From an uncultured Clostridia bacterium (GTDB taxonomy: Bacteria; Bacillota_A; Clostridia; TANB77; CAG-508): a DNA stretch of 24,626 nt. A model generated the notes under the pieces. It saw only the letters and a program-made list of their open reading frames with translations, was not told the origin of the DNA and did no database searches. Location: assembly GCA_948852375.1 (NCBI GenBank), contig CAQOYX010000001.1, positions 29,542 through 54,167 on the forward strand. Direction: 5' to 3'. Position numbers and translations under genes: made by a program. The first letter of the stretch is position 1, and each line of letters begins with the position of its first letter. Of the stretch, positions 8,770 to 16,494 are shown in pieces.

Positions 8770-9516
8770 ATGAAAAATTATTTATGGTGTAAATTTAATA
8801 ATAAAGGAATAACTCTAATTTCATTAATTGTAACAGTAATAATATTACTAATTTTAGCAGGGATTATATTAAATTTAACTTTAGGAGATAGAGGAATATT
8901 AAAAATAGCTAAACAGGCAAGAGAAAATTATACAAATGCACAAGATAAAGAACTAGCTGATTTAGAAAATTTATATAGTCAGATAAAAGTTGCAACAGGA
9001 GACAATTCGCAATTAACAATATCAATTGAAGATTTAAATAGATTAATAGAAAATAAGGTAAAAGAAAGTTTAGAAAACAATATGAGTACACCACTGAAAT
9101 TAACCAAAGCTAATTTGCCAAACACACAAACAACTACAAGGCAAGCAGGAACATATAAAGCCTCAAGTAGTGATTATATAAAAAATAATAATGAAAATAT
9201 GGAAAAATATTTAAAATTTGAAGAAGGAAAAGGATGGACTATATTAAAATCAGGATGGTACTATTTATCTACTAATAGCTATCATGTAAATGATACTGAG
9301 TTAGTAGAAATTATGACTACTATAATTATAAATAACAGTGTGTTTGACACATTTACAATTGCAAGAGCAAGTTCGAATGATCCATATGGTGCAAAGGAGC
9401 AAAATAGTGCTACATTGTATTTAAAACAAGGAGATACAATAGATTTTGAATTTATAATAAATAAAGCTGGTATTTGGTCGAGTGCTGAATTTGGTATATA
9501 TGCTATGTTTAACTAA
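8770..9516 (+). CDS. Prepilin-like / pseudopilin-type secreted protein
   Basis: A 248-residue protein with a short basic leader and the type IV prepilin signature: the leader ends NNKG, and after it comes the hydrophobic helix ITLISLIVTVIILLILAG (14-31). In type IV pilins cleavage occurs after that Gly and the helix packs into the filament; no peptidase or assembly ATPase is in the window, so filament formation is inference. A charged coiled stretch follows (about 45-90), then a polar C-terminal domain I cannot assign. AGGAGG lies 12 bases before the ATG. It has its own promoter and terminator, so it is a single-gene unit. Confidence 0.7.
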   Translation: MKNYLWCKFNNKGITLISLIVTVIILLILAGIILNLTLGDRGILKIAKQARENYTNAQDKELADLENLYSQIKVATGDNSQLTISIEDLNRLIENKVKESLENNMSTPLKLTKANLPNTQTTTRQAGTYKASSSDYIKNNNENMEKYLKFEEGKGWTILKSGWYYLSTNSYHVNDTELVEIMTTIIINNSVFDTFTIARASSNDPYGAKEQNSATLYLKQGDTIDFEFIINKAGIWSSAEFGIYAMFN

Positions 9517-9543
9517 TTAATTTGAGATTAGAATAAAATAAAT

Positions 9544-9591
9544 AAAAGAATCTATAAACTATATAAAAATGGCTTGTAGATTCTTTTTTTT
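9544..9591 (+). terminator. Terminator after the first prepilin-like gene
   Basis: AAAAGAATCTA (9544-9554) pairs with TAGATTCTTTT (9577-9587) and runs into eight T residues. Confidence 0.85.
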
Positions 9592-9631
9592 ATAGATTAC
9601 TATAATTATATACATTTAAATGAAATTTTCC

Positions 9632-9660
9632 TTGCAGAAAGTGTAGAATTATGATAAAAT
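9632..9660 (+). promoter_or_regulatory. Promoter of miaB-mutS
   Basis: TTGCAG (9632-9637), a 17-base spacer and TAAAAT (9655-9660) place the transcript start near 9667. The ATG at 9661 would therefore not be transcribed from this promoter, which is the main reason for choosing the TTG at 9700 as the miaB start. Confidence 0.6.
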
Positions 9661-9699
9661 ATGGAAAAAATTGAAAGAATAATAAAGGTGGAAGAAATT

Positions 9700-11071
9700 T
9701 TGAAAAACATAATACAAGAACAATATGAATATATGAAAAAAGTACAGAAAATTAATAGTAACAAAGAACTAAAATATAGTATTTTCACAATGGGATGCCA
9801 GCTAAATGTAAATGATTCAGAAAAAATCTCTGGAATATTAGAAAAAATGGGGTATTTAAAAACAGATAAAATAAAACAAGCAGATATTGTTGTTTTTAAT
9901 ACATGTTGTGTAAGAGAAAATGCAGAAGATAAGCTATTTGGAAAAATTGGCGAAATGAAAAAACAAAAAGAAGAAAAAGGAACAATTATAGCTATAGGTG
10001 GATGTATGATGCAAGAAAAGCACATTGTAGAAAAACTACATACAAGTTATCCATATATAGATATCATATTTGGGACACATACACTCCACAAGTTGCCACA
10101 GAACATCTATAAAATATTAGAAGAAAGAAAAAATATAGATGATGTTATAGATATAGATGGAGAAGTTTATGAAGGACTACCAATAAGTAGATCTGATAAT
10201 TTAAAAGCATCAGTTACAATTATGTATGGATGTAATAATTTTTGTAGTTATTGCATAGTACCATATGTAAGAGGAAGAGAAAGAAGTAGAAAACCAGAAG
10301 ATATATTAGAAGAAATAAAACAATTAGCTATTAGACGGATACAAAGAAATAACCCTCCTTGGGCAAAATGTAAATTCATACAATGGTGGAAATGGATACA
10401 AATTTTCAAACTTATTATATGATGTAAACAAAATAGATAAAATAGAAAGAATAAGATTTATATCTCCACATCCAAAAGATTTTACTTTTGATGTAATAAA
10501 GGCAGTAGCAAAATGTGATAAAGTATGTAAGACAATACATTTGCCACTTCAATCAGGAAGTAGCAATGTATTAAAAACAATGAACAGAAAATACACAAAA
10601 GAAGAGTACATAGCACTTGCAGAAAAAATTAAGGAACAAATACCAAATGTAGTATTTTCAACAGATATAATTGTAGGTTTTCCAGGGGAAACAGAAAGCG
10701 ACTTTGAAGATACACTAGATATAGTAAGGAAAATAAAATTTGAGCAAGTGTATATGTTCATATACTCAAGAAGAAAAGGAACACCTGGAGATAAAATGGA
10801 AAACCAAATACCAGAAGAAATAAAACATGAAAGATTTGATAGACTAAAACAATTAGTGGAAGAAAAGCTAGAAGAAAATAATAAAAAATATATAGGAACA
10901 ATACAAAAGGTACTAGTAGAAAGCACAAGCAAAAATAATCCAAATATGCTAACAGGAAGAACAGACTCAAATAAAATTGTTATTTTTGAAGGAAAAAAAG
11001 ACTTAATAGGACAAATGATAGATTTAAAAATTGTATCAGAGCATATGTGGTATTTGAAAGGAAAGATATAG
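9700..11071 (+). CDS. miaB: MiaB, tRNA-2-methylthio-N6-dimethylallyladenosine synthase, read through a +1 shift at CGGA
   Basis: A radical-SAM methylthiotransferase of 456 residues once C10336 is skipped. The N-terminal UPF0004 domain has the auxiliary-cluster cysteines Cys33 (TMGCQLN), Cys69 (NTC) and Cys102 (GGC). The radical-SAM cluster is Cys178, Cys182 and Cys185 (GCNNFCSYC). A TRAM-like C-terminus ends the protein. It adds a methylthio group to i6A37 of tRNAs reading UNN codons. Start: TTG at 9700 with AAAGGTGG eight bases upstream fits the promoter; the in-frame ATG at 9661 overlaps the transcription start region. Triplet reading stops at 10422. The decoded Gly213 is the conserved glycine of GYKEITLLGQNVNSY. 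mutS follows after 16 bases. Confidence 0.92.
10336..10339 (+). other. +1 recoding site CGGA in miaB (AGA-C-GGA-TAC)
   Basis: Skipping C10336 gives Gly-Tyr-Lys-Glu-Ile-Thr-Leu-Leu-Gly-Gln-Asn, a signature strand of MiaB; glycine is the family residue here. Triplet reading gives Arg-Ile-Gln-Arg-Asn-Asn-Pro-Pro and soon stops. Confidence 0.92.
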
Positions 11072-11087
11072 GAAAGAGGTAGGAATT

Positions 11088-13700
11088 ATGGCAGAGTTTT
11101 CTCCAATGATGCAACATTATTTAGATACAAAAGAACAATATAAAGACTGCATTTTATTTTATCGTTTAGGCGATTTTTATGAAATGTTTTTTGATGATGC
11201 TATAACTACATCAAGGGAATTAGAGATTACATTAACAGGAAAAGACTGTGGACAGAGTGAGCGAGCTCCTATGTGTGGAGTTCCTTTTCATGCAGCAGAT
11301 ATGTACATTGCAAGGTTAATTGCTAAAGGTTACAAAGTAGCAATATGTGAGCAATTAGAAGACCCTAAAAATGCAAAAGGTATTGTGAAAAGAGAGGTTA
11401 TAAGAGTTGTAACTCCAGGAACTGTGATAGAATCTAATCTTTTAGAGGAAAAGAAGAATAATTATATAATGAGTGTTTTTAAAAGTGGTATTTACTTTGG
11501 AATTGCAGTTTGCGATATTTCAACTGGAGAATTTTATGCAAGCCAGATAAATGAAACAAATAACTTTGAAAAGTTATTAGATGAAATGTCACGTTTTACA
11601 CCAGCAGAAATTATTGCAAATGATTTACTATATTCAAGTGAAGAGGAAATTTCTAAAATTAAAGAAAGATTTGGCTTATATGTATCAGTTGTTAAAGATG
11701 AATCGTTTAGCAAAGATTTAGAAAATCTTACTAAAAATTATGAAATTGTAACAGATACTAGCATAAAAGTAGAAAGATATGATGATAAATTGCTTATTAT
11801 ATCAGCAATAAATGGACTACTAGACTATTTAAACCAAACACAAAAAATCAAATTAGAACATATAAACAAAATTCAAATATATAATACAAATAGATATATG
11901 TCATTAGATATAAGTGCAAGACGAAATTTAGAAATAACAGAAAAAATGAGAGATAAAACTAAAAAAGGAACATTATTATGGGTACTAGATAAAACATCAA
12001 CATCTATGGGAGGAAGAATGTTAAGACGCTTTTTAAATGACCCATTAATAGATAAAAAAGAAATAACCCAAAGGTTAGATGCAGTAGAAGAACTAAAAAA
12101 CAGATTAATGTTAAGAGGAGAAATAACAAAAAATTTAAAAAAGGTATATGATATAGAAAGATTAATTGGAAAAATATCATATGGGAATGCTAATGCAAGA
12201 GATATGATATCACTTAAAAATTCAGTAAAAGAATTACCAGAGATAAAGAGCCTTTTAAAAGATACAAAATCAGATATGTTACAAAAATTATATAATGAAT
12301 TAGATGAGTTAAAAGATGTATATACTATAATAGAAAATGCAATTGTAGATGAACCACCAATATCTGTAAAAGAAGGTGGAATGATAAAAAGGGAGTATAA
12401 TGCAGAAGTAGATGAACTAAAATCTGCTACAACAGATGGTAAAAATTGGCTTATGGATTTAGAGGTAAAAGAAAAAGAACAAACAGGCATAAAAAATTTA
12501 AAAGTAGGTTTTAATAAAGTATTTGGATATTTTATAGAAGTAACAAAATCAAACTTAAACCAAGTACCAGAAAGGTTTATTAGAAAACAAACCTTAACAA
12601 ATGCAGAAAGGTTTATTACAGAAGAATTAAAAGAACTAGAAGATAAAATTTTGGGTTCACAAGATAAACTTATAAGTTTAGAGTATGATTTATTTTTAGA
12701 AATTAGATGTAAACTTGCATGTGAAATTTCAAGAATACAAAAAACAGCCAATATAATATCCACATTAGATGTACTAACATCTTTTGCAAGTGTAGCAGAA
12801 GACCTAAACTATGTAAAACCAGAAATTACAGAAGATGGAACAATTGATATAAAAGGTGGAAGACATCCTGTGATAGAAAAAATGCTACCAAGTGGGGCAT
12901 TTGTTGAAAATGATACATATTTAGATAAAGAAGCAGATAGACTATCAATAATAACAGGTCCAAATATGGCAGGAAAATCTACATATATGAGGCAAGTAGC
13001 ACTAATAACATTAATGGCACAGGTAGGAAGTTTTGTACCAGCAAGCAAGGCACATATAAGTATAGTAGATAAAATCTTTACAAGAGTAGGAGCATCAGAT
13101 GATTTAAGCATGGGACAAAGTACATTCATGGTAGAAATGATGGAGGTTGCAAACATATTAAAAGAAGCAACATCTAATAGTTTGGTAATACTAGATGAAA
13201 TAGGAAGAGGAACATCAACATATGATGGGTTATCAATAGCATGGGCAGTTGCTGTATATATAGCAGATAAAGAAAAATGCGGAGCAAAAACACTATTTGC
13301 AACACATTATCATGAACTAACTGTGTTAGAAGAAAAGGTAGAAGGTGTAAAAAATTACTCTATAGCTGTAAAAGAAAAAGGAGAAGACATAATTTTCTTA
13401 AGAAAAATTGTAGAAGGTGGAACAGATGAATCATATGGCATACATGTTGCAAAACTTGCAGGAGTTCCAGCACCTGTTGTAAAAAAAGCAAATGAAATAC
13501 TAAAAAGCCTAGAAAGAAAAAATGCCATAAGCGAAAAACAAGAAGAAAGGCAAAATAAAAATCAAACAACAGGACAATTAGACATGTATAACTACAAATT
13601 AGCAGGACTTGCTCATGAAATAGATAAAATTAATTTAGACGAATTAACTCCAATAGAAGCACTAAATACTTTAGTAAAATTAAAACAGAGCATTACATAA
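11088..13700 (+). CDS. mutS: MutS, DNA mismatch-repair ATPase
   Basis: 870 residues, full length. The mismatch-binding F-x-E motif is GDFYEMF (Phe30, Glu32). The C-terminal ATPase has Walker A GPNMAGKST from residue 624, then DLSMGQSTFMVEM, Walker B VILDEIGRGTSTYDG (Asp703) and ATHYHEL. It recognises mispairs and recruits MutL; mutL is not in the window. The gene reads in triplets throughout and uses CGT (FYRLG), CGA (SERAP) and CGC (LRRFL) as arginine, while its only CGG is split as TGC-GGA. It is the clearest internal control for normal decoding of the rest of the CGN box. Cotranscribed with miaB. Confidence 0.97.
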   Translation: MAEFSPMMQHYLDTKEQYKDCILFYRLGDFYEMFFDDAITTSRELEITLTGKDCGQSERAPMCGVPFHAADMYIARLIAKGYKVAICEQLEDPKNAKGIVKREVIRVVTPGTVIESNLLEEKKNNYIMSVFKSGIYFGIAVCDISTGEFYASQINETNNFEKLLDEMSRFTPAEIIANDLLYSSEEEISKIKERFGLYVSVVKDESFSKDLENLTKNYEIVTDTSIKVERYDDKLLIISAINGLLDYLNQTQKIKLEHINKIQIYNTNRYMSLDISARRNLEITEKMRDKTKKGTLLWVLDKTSTSMGGRMLRRFLNDPLIDKKEITQRLDAVEELKNRLMLRGEITKNLKKVYDIERLIGKISYGNANARDMISLKNSVKELPEIKSLLKDTKSDMLQKLYNELDELKDVYTIIENAIVDEPPISVKEGGMIKREYNAEVDELKSATTDGKNWLMDLEVKEKEQTGIKNLKVGFNKVFGYFIEVTKSNLNQVPERFIRKQTLTNAERFITEELKELEDKILGSQDKLISLEYDLFLEIRCKLACEISRIQKTANIISTLDVLTSFASVAEDLNYVKPEITEDGTIDIKGGRHPVIEKMLPSGAFVENDTYLDKEADRLSIITGPNMAGKSTYMRQVALITLMAQVGSFVPASKAHISIVDKIFTRVGASDDLSMGQSTFMVEMMEVANILKEATSNSLVILDEIGRGTSTYDGLSIAWAVAVYIADKEKCGAKTLFATHYHELTVLEEKVEGVKNYSIAVKEKGEDIIFLRKIVEGGTDESYGIHVAKLAGVPAPVVKKANEILKSLERKNAISEKQEERQNKNQTTGQLDMYNYKLAGLAHEIDKINLDELTPIEALNTLVKLKQSIT

Positions 13701-13735
13701 GGAGAAAAAAGTTATTCTAATGTTTCAAATAAATT

Positions 13736-13762
13736 AAAGGGTTGCATGCTATGCAACCCTTT
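13736..13762. terminator. Bidirectional terminator between mutS and the CmpB-like gene
   Basis: AAAGGGTTGCAT (13736-13747) and ATGCAACCCTTT (13751-13762) form a perfect 12-pair stem with a three-base loop. It lies between two converging genes and has A/T runs on both sides. Confidence 0.85.
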
Positions 13763-13788
13763 ATTATGTTTTTAGTTTATTAATAATG

Positions 13789-14347
13789 CTATATCAAATA
13801 CTTTATACAAGAAAGAATGGTATCCACTACTATTATACTTAAACCACATCTTATAATAACTAATTGCCATAAATTTGGTATTTTTTTCAAAGCTTTATGA
13901 ATTGCTTTTTCAATAAAAGGATGTATATAGTTAATAAAAATAAGAGCAATAATTCCCCAAGCAAAAGAATAAAATATACTTATTCTTCCATTTAAGTTCA
14001 TAAAATCATTTGTATAATCCCACCACTTATCAGCAAATAAAGCATCAAGTGCAAAACCAACAATATACTCAAAAACCGAAAACACAATAGCTGAATAGAA
14101 AAATAATTTGGGTGGATTAGATTTATGCTTATGTAATACACTTATTAAAATAATAGCACCCCAACCATATATAGGACATAATGGTCCATACAGAAAACCT
14201 CTTTTTGTAAAATACCCCAATGTTCCAACAGCATATAACGTTTCAAGTAACCAACCGAATAAATGCATATATAAAAAAATATAATAAAAGATATCTACAA
14301 CCAACTGATTTTTTATTTGATATATTTACAAATTTTTTTTCTAACAT
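13789..14347 (-). CDS. CmpB-like membrane protein (putative ABC-transporter type IV family), read through a +1 shift at CGGT
   Basis: A 185-residue membrane protein of the family named putative ABC-transporter type IV. Hallmarks are FIGWLLETLY, RGFLYGPLCPIYGWGA, KWWDYTNDFMNLNGRIS and FAWGI, spread over about five helices. Biochemical function is not established. Start: an ATG at 14347 with a GGGGGAA ribosome binding site begins MLEKK and leads into YFFIYAFI; at the next codon, CGG, skipping the C (14257) gives GWLLE, exactly the family sequence. The alternative is a TTG at 14304 in the downstream frame, with no ribosome binding site and an atypical LYMHLFGW helix. I prefer the ATG plus recoding. 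The gene converges on mutS. Confidence 0.8.
14254..14257 (-). other. +1 recoding site CGGT in the CmpB-like gene (ATT-C-GGT-TGG)
   Basis: On the minus strand, CGG (14257-14255) is in frame with the ATG at 14347, after codon 30. Skipping the C gives Gly31-Trp, the most conserved pair of the N-terminal helix. This shows the pattern on the opposite strand. Confidence 0.78.
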
Positions 14348-14475
14348 TGTTATTATTCCCCCTTACAAGCATAATAATAATATATCAAAATAAAGAAGAA
14401 ATTTAAAGTAGTTTAAGAAAATATTAAAAAATGCCTTGGTCTAATATTGTATTATGTATTGAATAGTTTGTATAA

Positions 14476-14510
14476 AAGTATAATTATCAACTTATGTGAT
14501 AACTATACTT
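14476..14510. repeat. Inverted repeat / hairpin
   Basis: AAGTATAATTATCA (14476-14489) and TGATAACTATACTT (14497-14510) pair at 13 of 14 positions around a seven-base loop. No gene ends here, so a terminator role is not obvious; it may be a relic of a lost gene or small element. Confidence 0.5.
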
Positions 14511-14574
14511 ATATGGTACCAGAAGATGAATTGTAAAAAATATAATTACAAGTTTATCTTTTTTTGATTTTGTA

Positions 14575-14748
14575 ATGAAAAAATTGAAAATAAATGATAT
14601 AATACCAATTAACATTTGTAAAGTAAATAGTACAAAATTAAATGAGCTTATTCTAAGAGGAACAAATCAAGGTTGGGATAAACTAGTGATAGATAATTTA
14701 TATAAAAATTTAAAAGATAATGAAATTGCAAAGGGTAGGTTCTACTAA
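14575..14748 (+). CDS. Doubtful 57-residue hypothetical protein
   Basis: An open frame beginning MKKLKINDIIPINICKVNST and ending NEIAKGRFY. The amino-acid composition is protein-like and hydrophilic, but no ribosome binding site precedes the ATG and I recognise no family. It could be a fragment of a longer lost gene. Confidence 0.25.
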   Translation: MKKLKINDIIPINICKVNSTKLNELILRGTNQGWDKLVIDNLYKNLKDNEIAKGRFY

Positions 14749-14907
14749 AAAAGGATATTGGAGGATAAATTTTTAATTTCTTGTATATGTTTGGTCTTGT
14801 AAAATTATCTAAAAAATGATAAGATTTAAATATGATTTTTCAAAAGAAAATGGTTTAAGAAACTATATTTAATCAAAAGTTAAGCTTTAAAGAAAGGAAA
14901 TGTATTT

Positions 14908-15375
14908 ATGTTACATTTAAAGCAAGAAAAAGCAGTAACAATTGTGGCACTTGTAGTTATTGTAATTTTATTGATGATACTTGCAGGAGTTAGTATAACT
15001 GCTGGAATAAGCCAAATAGGTGCTGTAAAAGATTCTAAATTAATAGCTGAACTAGAAATGGTACAACATGCTATACTTGAACAATATACCAAATATAAAG
15101 TAACTAAAGATAGTGTATATTTAGTTGGAAATAAAATAACTAACGAAGAGGCATTAAGTGTAGCAAATGAACTTGGTATAACTCTTGTAAACATACCAAC
15201 TACATATTTTAATAAAGACTATTATAGGTTAGACAAAGCATCATTAACAGCTATAGGAATACAAGATTCAAAAGATGAATATATTATTAATTATATATCA
15301 GGAGAAGTGATGAATATTACTGTAAAGAAAACAAGTAATAATAATCCATTGTATATAAAGGCAAGTAATTTTTAA
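14908..15375 (+). CDS. Second prepilin-like protein
   Basis: 155 residues beginning with a short leader, MLHLKQEKA, and then the hydrophobic pilin-type helix VTIVALVVIVILLMILAG (10-27), followed by a charged helix and a small C-terminal domain. The residue before the helix is Ala rather than the usual Gly, which may weaken processing by a prepilin peptidase. Its hydrophobic segment resembles the 8770 gene but the C-terminal parts differ. GAAAGG lies ten bases before the ATG. Function unknown; secretion or surface display is inferred from the helix. Confidence 0.6.
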   Translation: MLHLKQEKAVTIVALVVIVILLMILAGVSITAGISQIGAVKDSKLIAELEMVQHAILEQYTKYKVTKDSVYLVGNKITNEEALSVANELGITLVNIPTTYFNKDYYRLDKASLTAIGIQDSKDEYIINYISGEVMNITVKKTSNNNPLYIKASNF

Positions 15376-15409
15376 ATAAATTAGTGTAGAAATATTCTTT
15401 TATTATAAT

Positions 15410-15437
15410 TTGAAAATTAACTAAAAAATAGTAAACA
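15410..15437 (+). promoter_or_regulatory. Possible promoter of murB-yvcK
   Basis: TTGAAA (15410-15415) and TAAACA (15432-15437) are 16 bases apart. The match is moderate in an AT-rich background. A transcript from here would carry the 15458-15483 hairpin in its leader. Confidence 0.3.
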
Positions 15438-15457
15438 TAGAGTGGAAAAACAACATT

Positions 15458-15483
15458 ATCATAGTTATTTTACTAACTATGAT
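15458..15483 (+). promoter_or_regulatory. Perfect hairpin in the murB leader
   Basis: ATCATAGTTA (15458-15467) and TAACTATGAT (15474-15483) form a perfect ten-pair stem with loop TTTTAC. No T-run follows, so it is not a standard terminator; it may be an operator or an RNA structure. It contains the ATG at 15479, which argues against that codon as the murB start. Confidence 0.5.
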
Positions 15484-15520
15484 ACCTATAGCTTTAAGTG
15501 AGAAAGGAATTGATTTTAGT

Positions 15521-16439
15521 TTGAACATAGAGAAAATATGTGAAGAATTAGAAAACAAAATAGATTCTTCAAAAATTTTAAAAAATGAATGCATGGCTAA
15601 ACATACTTCTTTTAAAATTGGTGGAAACGCAGACATATTAATAAAAGCAAAAAATATTGAAGATATTAAATATGTACTAGAAGTTGTAAAAAAGAATAAT
15701 GTGTCATTATATGTAATGGGAAATGGTAGTAACATATTAGTTAGTGATAAAGGAATAAGTGGAATAGTTCTTTTAGTAGGAATAGAAACATACAATATTA
15801 CTCAAAAAGAAAAATTTAACATAATAGAAGTGGGAGCAGGAGTAAAACTTTCACAATTATCATATGACTTATTAAAAAAAGGAATACAAGGTTTTGAATT
15901 TGCATCACGGAATACCAGGAACAATTGGTGGTGCTGTAAGAATGAATGCAGGAGCACATGGAAGAGAAATGAAAGATATAGTAGTAAAAACCACATATAT
16001 GGATTATGAAGGCAAAATAAGTACACTAACAAATGAACAACAACAATTTGCATATAGAAAAAGCATATTTTCAAAAGAAAAATGGATTATAATACAAACA
16101 ACATTAGAATTACAAAATGGAAACAAGCAAGATATAGAAACAAAAATGGAGGAATATGCAAAATATAGAAAAGAAAAACAACCAATTATATACCCAAGTG
16201 CAGGAAGTATATTTAAAAGAGGAGAAGACTATATTACAGCAAAATTAATAGATGAATGTGGGTTAAAAGGCTATATGATAGGAGGGGCAAAAATTTCAGA
16301 ACTACATGCGGGCTTCATAATAAATACAGGTGGTGCAACGGCTAAAGATGTACTAAAACTAATAGAATTTACGAGCAAAAAAGTAAAAGAAAAGTTTAAC
16401 AAAACACTAGAATTAGAGTTGGAAATAATTGGAGAATAA
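15521..16439 (+). CDS. murB: MurB, UDP-N-acetylenolpyruvoylglucosamine reductase, read through a +1 shift at CGGA
   Basis: A FAD-dependent enzyme that makes UDP-N-acetylmuramate for peptidoglycan. With C15908 skipped the product is 305 residues, normal length. Motifs: HTSFKIGGNAD, VMGNGSNILVSD (FAD phosphate loop), FEFASGIPGTIGGAV (the strictly conserved GIPG segment, with decoded Gly130), and YPSAGSIFKRG with the catalytic serine. Start: TTG at 15521 gives the usual MNIEKI beginning with GAAAGG 13 bases upstream; the in-frame ATG at 15479 lacks a ribosome binding site and lies inside a hairpin. Triplet reading stops at 16009, before the substrate domain ends. murB is normally essential and usually single copy, so decay is unlikely. 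yvcK follows. Confidence 0.93.
15908..15911 (+). other. +1 recoding site CGGA in murB (TCA-C-GGA-ATA)
   Basis: Skipping C15908 gives Ser-Gly-Ile-Pro-Gly-Thr-Ile-Gly-Gly, a near-invariant MurB loop. Arginine here would break the motif, so the decoded residue is glycine. Confidence 0.94.
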
Positions 16440-16494
16440 TTTATAATTTATAAGAGTATTTAAATAATCAAAATAAGAAAGGAAGATATAATTA

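Larger units (their letters stand above)
14348..14907. other. 560-base gap with a hairpin and one doubtful small ORF
   Basis: This AT-rich stretch lies between the CmpB-like gene and the second prepilin-like gene. It holds a 14-position inverted repeat (14476-14510) and a 57-codon open frame (14575-14748), listed separately. I see no promoter I can defend and no RNA gene. Confidence 0.5.

Noticed and set aside
11873..12763. Long open frame antisense to mutS
   Set aside because: It lies wholly inside mutS, is low-complexity and serine/phenylalanine-rich as expected from the reverse of A-rich codons, and has no start signal.
13789..14304. CmpB-like gene starting at TTG 14304 in a single frame
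   Set aside because: It has no ribosome binding site and a poorer first helix than the ATG 14347 reading through CGGT; kept only as the fallback model.
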